This document shows positions 11,215 through 20,349 of a stretch of 64,000 nt of DNA, one piece after another. The DNA comes from Arcobacter sp. FWKO B. Lineage in GTDB: Bacteria; Campylobacterota; Campylobacteria; Campylobacterales; Arcobacteraceae. The notes beneath the pieces were generated by a model. That model was not told the DNA's origin. It worked only from the letters and a program-made list of their open reading frames with translations, and searched no databases. How positions within the stretch are numbered: the stretch's first letter is position 1; every line of letters begins with the position of its first letter. The stretch lies in contig NZ_CP041403.1 in assembly GCF_014844135.1 (NCBI RefSeq), positions 1,612,001 through 1,676,000 of the forward strand, in the 5' to 3' direction. The translations under genes and the position numbers were made by a program.

Positions 11215-11231
11215 TGATGATTCATCAGTCT
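11208..11231. terminator. palindrome covering both converging stop codons
   Basis: AGACTGATGA (11208-11217), loop TGAT, then TCATCAGTCT (11222-11231) form a perfect 10-bp stem. The stop codon of aguB (11212-11214) and the stop codon of the converging GGDEF gene (11225-11227) both lie in the stem. No clear T-run follows on either strand, so termination is likely but not certain. Confidence 0.65.
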
Positions 11232-12754
11232 GTAATAACACAGTTTCTACCACTTTGTTTTGCTTTATAAAGGTTTATATCTGCTCTTTTTAGTAGAGTA
11301 TCTTTTGTATCGTGTTGATCTGGTATGGCAATTCCAAAACTACTTGTAACATGTCCAACTATTTTAAAATCATGTTCACTAATAGTTGTTCTAAGTTTTT
11401 GTGCTACTGTTGTTATATGTTCTTTCGATGTATCATTTATTAATATAGCAAATTCCTCACCACCCCATCTATATATTTGGTCATTATCCCTTAATGTATG
11501 TTTTACAACTTCAGCAAATTCAGCCAATACCATATCTCCAACATCATGTCCATATGTATCATTTATTTGCTTGAAGTAGTCTATGTCAAACATTATTAAA
11601 CTGTGGTTTATTGTATCAAAATTATCTATGATATGATTAAAGTCATAGTTAAATCTTGTTCTATTTAAAAGCTTTGTAAGTGGGTCTGTATATGCTTTGT
11701 GCATAAATAAAGCTTTTTGCTCATAAAATCTTTTTAATAAAAAGGCTAATATAAGTACTAACAAAATAATATTACTAGAAAAAAGCAGTATAAAGTATTT
11801 ATTCTTCTCATTTGTCAAAGCATTGTTTTGAGTATATGAAACTATATATGTATTGATTGTACCATCAAAATCATTAATTGGTAAAAAGGTGATAATATAT
11901 TGTTTGTTTGATAATTCAATTGATTTTGCAAAAGGTTGTTTTGAATATAAATGTTTGGTTATCTCTTGTTTTAATTTTGTATCTATTAAAATAAGATTTT
12001 CATTTGATAGATTATTATTTGAAAATTCTAGTTGAGCATCTTTTTCTTCATAAAAAAAATCACTTATTGTAGATGTTGTATAATACTCATCAATCAATGT
12101 TGAAAATACTTTACTATTAACATATTCTTTTGAAATAAGTAGTTTATATTCAAACGGAAAATTTTTATGAAGCTCATTTATAAATGTTTCAAATGAATTT
12201 GACAATTCTACTGTTCCTATAAATTCATTATTGTTAAATATAGGAAATACATTTCTAAACCCATTTACTATTTTTCCTTCTTCAAAACCAAATTGACTTG
12301 TTTTTGTTTGATTTGCTTTTAAAATTGTTGCTCTATCTTTAAATAGATTATCTCCATAATGTTCAATAGAGTGAAATCTGATAAAACTATTTCCCTCAAT
12401 ATCATGAAAATGGAGTTGTCTAAAACCATATCTTGATAGTCTCTCATAAGTAGGTTCTAAAATAGTATGGAGTTCATTTCTAATTTTTTGTTGAAGATTT
12501 ATATCTTTTGTGTTTATATGTTGAATTAAATTTTTGACTTCTTTTCTATTTAGAATTTCATCTATAAGAATAGTAGAAGTTGTTGAATAAAAACTTACTA
12601 CAGTGTTAAACTGTGTATTTAATCTTTGAATATACTGTTTTTCAATGTTATCAATATTTGTATTTTTATTATAATTAAGGATAAAAACTAATATACTTTC
12701 AACACATAAAATAAAAATAAAAAAATATACATAACTTGATTTTATTCTTTTCAC
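11225..12754 (-). CDS. membrane sensor diguanylate cyclase (GGDEF)
   Basis: The protein should make cyclic di-GMP. It has 509 residues: an N-terminal membrane helix (about 8-26), a periplasmic sensor region of nearly 300 residues resembling a Cache-type fold, a second helix (about 320-343), and a C-terminal GGDEF domain from about residue 350. The domain has DPLTKLLNR, DIDYFKQINDTYGHDVGD and the active-site loop RWGGEEF. No EAL domain is present, so it is a synthase only. I cannot tell the ligand. The gene is not in an operon. Confidence 0.9.
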   Translation of the reverse strand: MKRIKSSYVYFFIFILCVESILVFILNYNKNTNIDNIEKQYIQRLNTQFNTVVSFYSTTSTILIDEILNRKEVKNLIQHINTKDINLQQKIRNELHTILEPTYERLSRYGFRQLHFHDIEGNSFIRFHSIEHYGDNLFKDRATILKANQTKTSQFGFEEGKIVNGFRNVFPIFNNNEFIGTVELSNSFETFINELHKNFPFEYKLLISKEYVNSKVFSTLIDEYYTTSTISDFFYEEKDAQLEFSNNNLSNENLILIDTKLKQEITKHLYSKQPFAKSIELSNKQYIITFLPINDFDGTINTYIVSYTQNNALTNEKNKYFILLFSSNIILLVLILAFLLKRFYEQKALFMHKAYTDPLTKLLNRTRFNYDFNHIIDNFDTINHSLIMFDIDYFKQINDTYGHDVGDMVLAEFAEVVKHTLRDNDQIYRWGGEEFAILINDTSKEHITTVAQKLRTTISEHDFKIVGHVTSSFGIAIPDQHDTKDTLLKRADINLYKAKQSGRNCVITD

Positions 12755-12888
12755 TATACAACCTTTTAATAAAAAGAAAATTATATCATAATTAAATAAA
12801 TAATAAGTAATGTTAAAATATCATCATTTTTAGGAGTGTGTTTTTTATTTTTTTATGATATAATAAATCAAAAAACAAAGAGGTTTTG

Positions 12889-13644
12889 ATGAATTGGGAA
12901 GTAATTAAGCAAAACTTGATTGAATTTTTGCAAACAGAAGTAAAAAAAGCTGGCAAGAGTGGTGCAGTAGTTGGATTAAGTGGTGGTTTAGATAGTGCGG
13001 TAGTTGCAATATTATGCAAAGAAGCTTTTGGTGAGAATGTACACTGTGTTATGCTCCCATCACATTATTCTAGTGATAGTAGTGTAATAGATGCACAAGA
13101 ATTATGTCATAGGTTTGATATATCTTATGAGGTAGTAAGTGTAGCTCCGCTTATACAAGTATATGAGCCTTTAATGGATGGTGATAAGCTTAGAATAGGC
13201 AATTTTAGTGCAAGAGTGAGAATGGCGATACTTTATGATATATCTGCAAAACATAAAGCTTTAGTTGTTGGCACAAGCAATAGAAGTGAGATACTTTTAG
13301 GATATGGAACAATTTTTGGTGATACTGCTTGTGCAATAAATCCAGTTGGAAATATTTATAAGAGTGATGAGTTTGAATTTGCAAAGTTTCTTGGAGTTCC
13401 AGATTCTATTTTAGCTAAGCGTCCAAGTGCTGATTTATGGGAAGGTCAAGCTGATGAAGATGAATTGGGCTTTACATATAAAGAACTTGATATTGTATTA
13501 AAAGAGTTATTTGACAAGAATAGAACAAAAGAAGAGTTAATCAAAGATGGTTTTAGTAATGAAATTCTTGAATTTGTACTAAATAGATACCATTCAAATG
13601 CATTTAAAAGAGCAATGCCAGTTGTTGCTCAGCTTAATTTATAA
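12889..13644 (+). CDS. nadE: NAD+ synthase (ammonia-dependent)
   Basis: NadE amidates nicotinic acid adenine dinucleotide to NAD+. The 251-residue protein has the PP-loop ATP motif SGGLDS at residues 31-36 and the segments GTSNRSEILLGYGT and KRPSADLWEGQADEDELG typical of the small form without a glutaminase domain. I choose the ATG at 12889; a TTG one codon earlier is also in frame. It heads a rightward run nadE-DegT-lpxK. A TATAATA box near 12860 may be its promoter. Confidence 0.94.
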   Translation: MNWEVIKQNLIEFLQTEVKKAGKSGAVVGLSGGLDSAVVAILCKEAFGENVHCVMLPSHYSSDSSVIDAQELCHRFDISYEVVSVAPLIQVYEPLMDGDKLRIGNFSARVRMAILYDISAKHKALVVGTSNRSEILLGYGTIFGDTACAINPVGNIYKSDEFEFAKFLGVPDSILAKRPSADLWEGQADEDELGFTYKELDIVLKELFDKNRTKEELIKDGFSNEILEFVLNRYHSNAFKRAMPVVAQLNL

Positions 13645-13663
13645 AATAGTTGGAGTATATAAT

Positions 13664-14800
13664 ATGACAAAAGAGATACCGTTTTATAAGCCTTCAGTTG
13701 GCAAAGAAGAGATTGATCAGATAGATCAAGTGTTGGAGCTAGAAGCAGGTTCTAAAGTAGAAGAATTTGAGGTTGAAATAGCAAATTTTGTTGGAGCAGA
13801 TTATGCAATTGCTACATGTAATGGAACTGCTGCTATGCATCTTGCTCTTAGTGCTATGGATTTAAAAAGAGGAGATAAGATAGTTATGTCTGTTAATTCT
13901 TTTCCAAATGTTCCTGAAGTTGTAAGACATTTTGATGCAGAGCCAATTTTTATAGATATAGATCCAAATACTATGAATATTGATCTTAATAAATTTGATG
14001 AATATTTAGCAAAAAATAAATCAAAAAAACTTCGTGGCGCAATAATTTCATTTATTGCTGGACAAACTCCTGATTTAGATAAGTTATATGAAATTTCACA
14101 AAAACATAAAATTATATTAATTGAAGATGCAACAAATGCATTAGGCGTAACATTTAATGATGACACAATAGGTTCACTTAAAGCAGATATGACAATATTT
14201 TCAATGAACCCTTCAAATGGAAGAAGTTCTATAAGTAATGGTGGTGTTATAGTTACTAATAACGAAGAGTATGCTACAAGAGCAAAGCTTCTAAGAACTC
14301 ATGCTATAACAACTACTTTTGATGATTATGGTAATCTTGATTATATATATGATGTTGTAGATATAGGTTATAAATATGATATGAGTGAACTTGAAGCTGC
14401 ATTTTGCCTAGCACAACTTCAAAAAACTAATAAATTTATAAAAAGAAGAAAAGAAATAGCTGCAATTTATTTAAAAAGACTTGAGGGGATTAAACATATT
14501 ACTATTCCAACTCATAGTCCTGAGCATATTTTTACACAATTTATTGTAAAAGTAAGTAAAAACAGAGATGCTTTTGCAAGGGCACTTAAAGAAGAGGGCA
14601 TTTCTACAGGACTTAACTTTATACCATTGCATTTACTAAGTTATTATAAACAAAAATATAATTTAAAAATTACAACATATCTAAATGCACTTAATTCATA
14701 TCAGCAGATACTATCACTTCCTATGTACCCATCTTTAACAGATGATGAGGTAAATTATGTTTGTGATAAAGTGATAGGAATTGCTAGCAAATGGGTTTAA
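13664..14800 (+). CDS. DegT/DnrJ/EryC1-family PLP fold protein without the usual lysine
   Basis: This 378-residue protein has the fold of sugar aminotransferases (DegT family), with CNGTAAMHLAL near residue 52 and the PLP-ring aspartate in LIEDATNALG (D155). In active members the lysine that binds PLP follows a segment like FSFHPVK. Here the segment reads FSMNPSNGRSSISNGG, with asparagine 185 in the lysine position. The bases at 14205-14250 are clear and in frame. So it may not be a normal transaminase. It ends 10 bp inside lpxK and lies between nadE and lpxK, which hints at an envelope sugar role. I choose the ATG at 13664. Confidence 0.8.
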   Translation: MTKEIPFYKPSVGKEEIDQIDQVLELEAGSKVEEFEVEIANFVGADYAIATCNGTAAMHLALSAMDLKRGDKIVMSVNSFPNVPEVVRHFDAEPIFIDIDPNTMNIDLNKFDEYLAKNKSKKLRGAIISFIAGQTPDLDKLYEISQKHKIILIEDATNALGVTFNDDTIGSLKADMTIFSMNPSNGRSSISNGGVIVTNNEEYATRAKLLRTHAITTTFDDYGNLDYIYDVVDIGYKYDMSELEAAFCLAQLQKTNKFIKRRKEIAAIYLKRLEGIKHITIPTHSPEHIFTQFIVKVSKNRDAFARALKEEGISTGLNFIPLHLLSYYKQKYNLKITTYLNALNSYQQILSLPMYPSLTDDEVNYVCDKVIGIASKWV

Positions 14801-15753
14801 AACAAAAACTCGCACTTTGGGTAGAAGAGTATCTTTTCTACCCAACACCACTTCAGCAAATTATATCAGCATTATTACTCCCTTTTACATTGATATATTG
14901 TCTTATTAAATTTGTAAATAAGAGTTTAAAAAATCCAAAATATTATGGAATAAAAGTTGTTAGTATTGGAAACCTCTTAGTAGGTGGTACAGGTAAAACA
15001 CCTTTTACGATAGCTCTTACAAAGTATTTTCCAAATAGTGCAGTTGTTTTAAGAGGATATAAAAGAAAATCAAAAGGGCTAATAGTAGTTTCAAGAAATG
15101 GTGAGATTTTAGTAAATGTAGACAAAAGTGGTGATGAAGCAATGCTTTTGGCTCAAAAATGTACAGATGCTATAATTATAGTTAGTGAAGATAGAGTTAA
15201 AGGGATATTAAAAGCAAAAGAACTAGGTGCTAGTGTTGTGTTTTTAGATGATGGATATTCTAAAACAGATCTTTACAAGTTTGATATTTTACTTCGTCCA
15301 AAAAATGAACCAACAAATATATTTTGTCTTCCAAGTGGTGGATATAAAGAGCCAAAAATTGAGTATTTTAATGCAGATATTACAGCTATGGAAGATAAAG
15401 ATTTTCAAAGGACTGTATCATATAGTTATTATGATAGTGCTCAAGAGAAATTTACTACTATTGATGTATTACCAAAAGAGATTGTATTTGTTAGTGGTAT
15501 ATCAAAGCCAAAAAGGGTACTTGAGTTTTTGCCAAGTGATATAAAATATGAGTTCTTTGAAGATCACTATGACTTCACGCAAAAAGATATTGAAGATATT
15601 GTTGAAAAATATGGTACACAAAATCTTATAGTCACACAAAAAGATTTTGTAAAACTTAAAAGATTTGGAATTTCATTGTATATTATTGATTTAGAAATTA
15701 AGATAAATCAAGAGATAATTGATAAAGTTGGAGAGTATTTGGTTGATGGTTGA
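14791..15753 (+). CDS. lpxK: tetraacyldisaccharide 4'-kinase
   Basis: LpxK phosphorylates the lipid A disaccharide at the inner membrane. The 320-residue protein has an N-terminal membrane helix (about 24-44), the Walker A loop GGTGKTP near residue 65 and the segment VFLDDGYSKTDLYKFDILL. It overlaps the DegT gene by 10 bp. The last codons (LVDG and the stop) are made from the first copies of a GGTTGAT heptamer repeat that continues downstream, so the C-terminal end has been captured from repeat DNA. Confidence 0.92.
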   Translation: MGLKQKLALWVEEYLFYPTPLQQIISALLLPFTLIYCLIKFVNKSLKNPKYYGIKVVSIGNLLVGGTGKTPFTIALTKYFPNSAVVLRGYKRKSKGLIVVSRNGEILVNVDKSGDEAMLLAQKCTDAIIIVSEDRVKGILKAKELGASVVFLDDGYSKTDLYKFDILLRPKNEPTNIFCLPSGGYKEPKIEYFNADITAMEDKDFQRTVSYSYYDSAQEKFTTIDVLPKEIVFVSGISKPKRVLEFLPSDIKYEFFEDHYDFTQKDIEDIVEKYGTQNLIVTQKDFVKLKRFGISLYIIDLEIKINQEIIDKVGEYLVDG

Positions 15754-15806
15754 TGGTTGATGGGGAAAAATCCATTCACTATCAACCATCAACCATTCAC
15801 TATCCA
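15738..15806. repeat. inverted heptamer repeat after lpxK
   Basis: The left arm has three exact GGTTGAT copies (15741-15761). The right arm, after a short GGGGAAAAAT loop, holds the complementary words as AACCATC, AACCATT and CACTATC up to about 15806. The arms can pair into a long hairpin. It separates lpxK from the converging fbaA gene and may act as a bidirectional terminator. Confidence 0.75.
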
Positions 15807-15813
15807 CCACAAA

Positions 15814-16884
15814 CTAACACTTACCTATACAATTCAAATCACTAAATGCACCTTCAAGTCTTGCGATCATAGTTTTTTGCCCTTCTCTAAGCCATATTCT
15901 TGGGTCATAATATTTTTTGTTTGGTTTATCTTCACCTTCTGGGTTACCGATTTGTCCTTGTAGATACTCTTTGTATTTTGCTTCATAGCCTCTTACACCA
16001 TCCCAAAATGCCCATTGTGTATCAGTATCTATATTCATTTTGATTACACCATAGCTTATAGCTTCTTTGATCTCTTCTGGAGAACTTCCACTTCCCCCGT
16101 GAAATACAAAATTAACAGGTTTTGCATCGTTTAAACCAAATTTCTCATTAATAAATTTTTGTGAATTATCAAGAATTTTAGGCTCAAGTTTAACATTCCC
16201 AGGTTTATAAACACCATGAACATTACCAAAAGATGCTGCTATTGTGAAGTTTTGGCTTATTTTACTAAGTTCTTCATATGCGTAAGCTACTTCACTTGGT
16301 TGTGTATAAAGTAGTGCATTATCAACGCTTGTGTTATCAACCCCATCTTCTTCTCCACCAGTAATACCTAGTTCAATCTCAAGTAGTTGCCCAATTGCTG
16401 ACATTTTTTTCAAATATTCTTTACAAATTTCTATATTTTCTTCTAAAGGCTCTTCGCTAAGATCAAGCATATGTGAGCTAAAAAGAGGTTTTCCAGTTTC
16501 TTGAAAGTGTACAGTACTTGCATCAATTAAAGCATCTATCCATGGTAAAAGTTTTTTTGCAGCATGGTCAGTATGAAGTACAACAGGTACACCATAAGCT
16601 TTTGCTACTAAATGTATATGCTTTGCACCACTAATCGCTCCTAAAACTGCACCAGTTTTGCTATCAAGACCTTTACCAGCAAAATAAGCTGCACCACCGT
16701 TACTAAATTGTATAATAACAGGAGAATTTACATTTTTTGCAGCTTCAAGAACACTATTAATTGAATCTGTATTTACTATATTAACTGCTGGAATTGCAAA
16801 GTTATTTTCTTTTGCATAGTCAAATAGTTTTTTTGTTTCATCACCACTTAAAACACCAGCACTCAAAAAATCACATACTCCCAT
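15814..16884 (-). CDS. fbaA: class II fructose-bisphosphate aldolase
   Basis: This zinc-dependent enzyme splits and forms fructose-1,6-bisphosphate in glycolysis and gluconeogenesis. The 356-residue protein has the metal-binding HTDHA segment, NVHGVYKPG, VFHGGSGSS and the DTDTQWAFWDGVR segment that marks the class IIA form. It follows the PEB4 gene by 9 bp on the same strand. This peb4-fba order is known in Campylobacter. Confidence 0.96.
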   Translation of the reverse strand: MGVCDFLSAGVLSGDETKKLFDYAKENNFAIPAVNIVNTDSINSVLEAAKNVNSPVIIQFSNGGAAYFAGKGLDSKTGAVLGAISGAKHIHLVAKAYGVPVVLHTDHAAKKLLPWIDALIDASTVHFQETGKPLFSSHMLDLSEEPLEENIEICKEYLKKMSAIGQLLEIELGITGGEEDGVDNTSVDNALLYTQPSEVAYAYEELSKISQNFTIAASFGNVHGVYKPGNVKLEPKILDNSQKFINEKFGLNDAKPVNFVFHGGSGSSPEEIKEAISYGVIKMNIDTDTQWAFWDGVRGYEAKYKEYLQGQIGNPEGEDKPNKKYYDPRIWLREGQKTMIARLEGAFSDLNCIGKC

Positions 16885-16893
16885 AACTACCCC

Positions 16894-17700
16894 TTATTTA
16901 ATTTCTATTTTAGCTTTTTTTCTAAGATTATCAGCTAGTTGTTTGATTTCATTTCTAAATTTTTCTTCAACTAAAAGTTGTTTTACATCTTCTTTTACTT
17001 CATTTAAAGTTAGTGTTTTTGAAGGTTTTAAATTTTCAAGATAGATAACATGAAATCCAAATTGAGTTTGAACTGGTTCTTTTGAAATTTCTCCTGCTTT
17101 TAGACTACTAGCAGCTTTTGAAAATTCTGGTACCATTTGGTTAGCAAAAAACCATCCTAAATCACCACCATCTTGCCCATTAGGATCAAGTGATTTTGAT
17201 TTTGCAAGTTCAGCAAATTTAGCTTTTTTATCTTTTGCACTATTTAATTCTTTGATTATTTGAGAAGCTTCATCTTTAGTTTTTACTAGTATATGGCTAG
17301 CTTTTAATTCTGTTGGTACAACAAATTGATCAGGGTTGTTTTTGTGGAAAGTTAATATTTCTGCTTCACTTACAGTAATTTTTGAAAATTTTTCTTGCAT
17401 CCAAATTTCTAAAGCTAAATCTTGCTCTATTTTTTTCATTGCTTCAATATATTGTGGATTTGATTTAATACCACTTTTAATTGCTTCTTTTGATAATAGT
17501 TTTTTTTCTACAGCTTGGTTGATTACAGCTGTTTGAGTCTCTTTAGGTAAAGAAGAAAAATCAACTTGTGGGTTTCTAATAACCATTGCAATATCATCTG
17601 CATTTATGCTTTCACCATCAACAGTTGCAAAAACATTTGCTGTTGCAATATTATAGCTTAGTGCCAAAACACACAGGGAACTTAAGAACTTAGTTTTCAT
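16894..17700 (-). CDS. PEB4-type periplasmic peptidyl-prolyl isomerase (PpiC/SurA-like)
   Basis: It is a periplasmic chaperone/isomerase likely to help outer membrane proteins fold, as PEB4 (Cbf2) does in Campylobacter. The 268-residue protein has a signal peptide (about residues 1-21). A SurA-like helical N-domain follows, then a parvulin domain at about 130-230 with ASHILVKT, DPNGQDGGDLGWF and QTQFGFHVIYLE. Upstream lies an AT-rich promoter region shared with the divergent response regulator gene. It leads the fbaA transcript. Confidence 0.93.
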   Translation of the reverse strand: MKTKFLSSLCVLALSYNIATANVFATVDGESINADDIAMVIRNPQVDFSSLPKETQTAVINQAVEKKLLSKEAIKSGIKSNPQYIEAMKKIEQDLALEIWMQEKFSKITVSEAEILTFHKNNPDQFVVPTELKASHILVKTKDEASQIIKELNSAKDKKAKFAELAKSKSLDPNGQDGGDLGWFFANQMVPEFSKAASSLKAGEISKEPVQTQFGFHVIYLENLKPSKTLTLNEVKEDVKQLLVEEKFRNEIKQLADNLRKKAKIEIK

Positions 17701-17867
17701 AACAATATCCTTTGCTTGTTTAAATTAGTGCAATTATATCGAAAAATAGATAAATTACACTAAAATATATTAAATATTTAAAATTTTGCTTAAAAATACT
17801 TTAAATTTTCCAAAAATTATGGTACAATTCCGCAAAAATTAATCCAAACTTAAAAGAAGGACAGTTT

Positions 17868-18563
17868 ATGAGAATATTGATTGTTGAAGACGAGATTACA
17901 TTAAATAGAACACTTCAAGAAGGTTTACAAGATTTTGGATACCAAGTAGATACTGCAGAGAATTTTAAAGATGCTGAGTATTTTATAGAAATCAGAAACT
18001 ATGATTTGATTTTAACAGATTGGATGTTACCTGATGGTGATGGTATAGACTTAGCAAAAAGTGTAAAAACAAAAAGTGCAAGAACTTCTGTAGTTGTATT
18101 ATCAGCTAGAGATGATAAAGATAGCGAAATTGCTGCACTTAGAGCTGGTGCTGATGATTATATTAAAAAACCTTTTGATTTTGATATCTTACTTGCAAGA
18201 ATTGAAGCAAGATTAAGATTTGGTGGTACAAATGTTATAGAAATAGAAGATTTGATTATAAATCCAGATGAAGAAAAAATCATATATCAAGGTGAAGAAA
18301 TAGAGCTAAAAGGTAAGCCTTTTGAAGTTTTAACACACTTAGCAAGACATAGAGATCAAATCGTATCAAAAGAGCAATTACTTGATGCAATTTGGGAAGA
18401 GCCTGAACTTGTAACACCAAATGTTATAGAAGTTGCTATTAATCAAATTAGACAAAAAATGGATAAGCCATTAAATATTGCAACAATTGAGACAATTAGA
18501 AGAAGAGGGTATAGATTTTGTTACCCAAGTATAGAACCAGAAGAATTGGATTCAGATATATAA
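17868..18563 (+). CDS. OmpR-family response regulator
   Basis: The 231-residue protein has a receiver domain with phosphorylation site D51 (LILTDWMLPDGDG), the acidic pair ED at residues 7-8 and the lysine of YIKKPFD. A winged-helix DNA-binding domain follows (about 130-222, ending in TIRRRGYRFCYPS). The gene for its histidine kinase starts 3 bp downstream. AAGAAGGA precedes the ATG. The target genes cannot be told from the sequence. Confidence 0.94.
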   Translation: MRILIVEDEITLNRTLQEGLQDFGYQVDTAENFKDAEYFIEIRNYDLILTDWMLPDGDGIDLAKSVKTKSARTSVVVLSARDDKDSEIAALRAGADDYIKKPFDFDILLARIEARLRFGGTNVIEIEDLIINPDEEKIIYQGEEIELKGKPFEVLTHLARHRDQIVSKEQLLDAIWEEPELVTPNVIEVAINQIRQKMDKPLNIATIETIRRRGYRFCYPSIEPEELDSDI

Positions 18564-18566
18564 ATA

Positions 18567-19874
18567 ATGAAAACTATAAGCATTTATAAGGAGTTTTATA
18601 CAAAACTTATAATTGCGACTAGTCTATTTATTCTTACTTTATTTTTTATATTTTATGGCTTTACAAGAGCTACTATTTATGAAGAAATTAGAGATGAGAT
18701 GATGGAAGACGCCCAGTTAATTTACAGGGTGTCTTTTGATGTTGCTACAAATCAACCATCTTTTACCGTAATAACAAGCAGTAATGTATATGTAGATTTA
18801 GTTACTGTAAAAAATCTTACAACAACTCAGTTTAAAGAGTACAAAAAAGGGAATGAAACTTTTGTAGAGCTTTTATACCCTTTTAATTTAGCTGATCAAA
18901 CTTTTATAAAAATTGTAAAAAATACAACTTCTCATGAGAAAATGTTAAGCAGAATCTCCAATAATTTGATTTTTCTTATTGTTGGTGGAGCCATTATGAT
19001 TATACTTTATGCTTTGGCAATATCAAAAACTCTTTTACTCCCAATATTACAACTAACCAATAAACTATCAAAAATGAATGAAAATTTTTTAGTAGAGATA
19101 AATACAAAAACTTTGCCTATAGAATTTCACCCTTTAGCAAATTCTATTAATAACCTTACAAATAGAATCAAAACATTTGTTAAATATCAAAAAGAGCTTT
19201 TTATTGGCTCAGCACACGAACTAAAGACTCCACTAGCAGTAATGAAGCTAAAAAATGAGGTTACATTAAAGAAAAAAAGAGAATTAGAACAATATGAAGA
19301 TGTATTAAGACTGAATATTAACTCAATAAATGATATGAATAAAATGATAACATCTTTTTTAGATATTGGTAGACAAGAAGGGGCTCAGTTTGAAAAACCT
19401 ATTGAGCTTGATATGATAGATTTTTTGGATAGAAGAATAAAAGATTATAGACTTCTTACTACAGATAAAAATATTACCCTTGAGTTTGTAAAAAATTGTG
19501 ATACTTTTATAACAATAATCCAGCCAACTTTAGTGCTTCAAATAATCCAAAATTTTGTACAAAATGCTATAAAATTCTCTCCAAATAATAGCAAGATACA
19601 AGTAGTTGCAAAAAAGAAAAATGATACTTTGAAAATTAGTGTTATTGATGAAGGTAGTGGAATAGATGAGAGTGTGGACTTGTTTGCACCATTTAAAAGA
19701 ATTGGAAATAGTGCTGGTGCTGGGTTAGGACTTTTCTTAGCAAAAAGTGCTGCTGATGCACTAGGTGCTGTTATAGGATTGAGAAACAGAAAAGATGGTA
19801 TAAGTGGAACAGTAGCATTTGTTATACTTTACTCAAATCCAGCTTGTAAGGTTGGGGTTGGGCGTAAGACCTAG
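18567..19874 (+). CDS. sensor histidine kinase
   Basis: This is the partner of the preceding regulator. The 435-residue protein has membrane helices at about 12-33 and 133-155 around a short periplasmic domain of roughly 95 residues, then a linker and the kinase core. The H-box is FIGSAHELKTPLAV with H217, the N-box is NFVQNAIKF, and the glycine boxes are DEGSGI and GAGLGLFLAKS. The last ten or so residues (NPACKVGVGRKT) go beyond the usual end of the ATPase domain and look like read-through into neighbouring DNA. Confidence 0.93.
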   Translation: MKTISIYKEFYTKLIIATSLFILTLFFIFYGFTRATIYEEIRDEMMEDAQLIYRVSFDVATNQPSFTVITSSNVYVDLVTVKNLTTTQFKEYKKGNETFVELLYPFNLADQTFIKIVKNTTSHEKMLSRISNNLIFLIVGGAIMIILYALAISKTLLLPILQLTNKLSKMNENFLVEINTKTLPIEFHPLANSINNLTNRIKTFVKYQKELFIGSAHELKTPLAVMKLKNEVTLKKKRELEQYEDVLRLNINSINDMNKMITSFLDIGRQEGAQFEKPIELDMIDFLDRRIKDYRLLTTDKNITLEFVKNCDTFITIIQPTLVLQIIQNFVQNAIKFSPNNSKIQVVAKKKNDTLKISVIDEGSGIDESVDLFAPFKRIGNSAGAGLGLFLAKSAADALGAVIGLRNRKDGISGTVAFVILYSNPACKVGVGRKT

Positions 19875-19894
19875 ACTAGCGTTGGTTTATAAAA

Positions 19895-20326
19895 TCACAC
19901 AAATAGTTGTCTATGCTCAACCATTGTGCAGTGATTTTGCACTACTTGCATCCCTGTTTCAATCGCTCTTTGAGCAGCATTATTATTTACTATCCCTTTT
20001 TGAGTCCATATAGTTTTGACATCGCCTCTTTTGATAGCTTCATCTACAACAACTTCTACAAATTCTGGTTTTCTAAATATATTTACTAAATCTACATTAG
20101 AAGGTATATCTGCTAGAGTTCTGTATACTGTTTCACCTAAGATTGTATCTTCTTTAGGATAAACTGGAATAATTTTATAACCAGCACTTTGAAGGTATCT
20201 TGCAACACGATTGCTATCTTTGCTTTCATCTGGACTAAGTCCGATAATTGCAATAGTTTTTGTACTTTCGAGAATCTTTTTTATTTCATCTTTGTTCGAA
20301 TTTACAGTTGGAAATTCACATTCCAT
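19895..20326 (-). CDS. CoA-binding domain protein (YccU family)
   Basis: The 143-residue protein is a single Rossmann-like CoA-binding domain as in the succinyl-CoA synthetase alpha subunit. Visible are IAIIGLSPDESKDSNRVARYL, VYPKEDTILGETVYRTL and a C-terminal histidine/cysteine segment (NHCTMVEHRQL). The exact role of this family is not known. It converges with the histidine kinase gene and is followed upstream by a DHH phosphoesterase. Confidence 0.88.
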   Translation of the reverse strand: MECEFPTVNSNKDEIKKILESTKTIAIIGLSPDESKDSNRVARYLQSAGYKIIPVYPKEDTILGETVYRTLADIPSNVDLVNIFRKPEFVEVVVDEAIKRGDVKTIWTQKGIVNNNAAQRAIETGMQVVQNHCTMVEHRQLFV

Positions 20327-20349
20327 ATTTTCTCCTTATGACTGATAAT

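Noticed and set aside
15757-15963. Short plus-strand gene after lpxK
   Set aside because: It is made of heptamer repeat followed by the antisense of fbaA.
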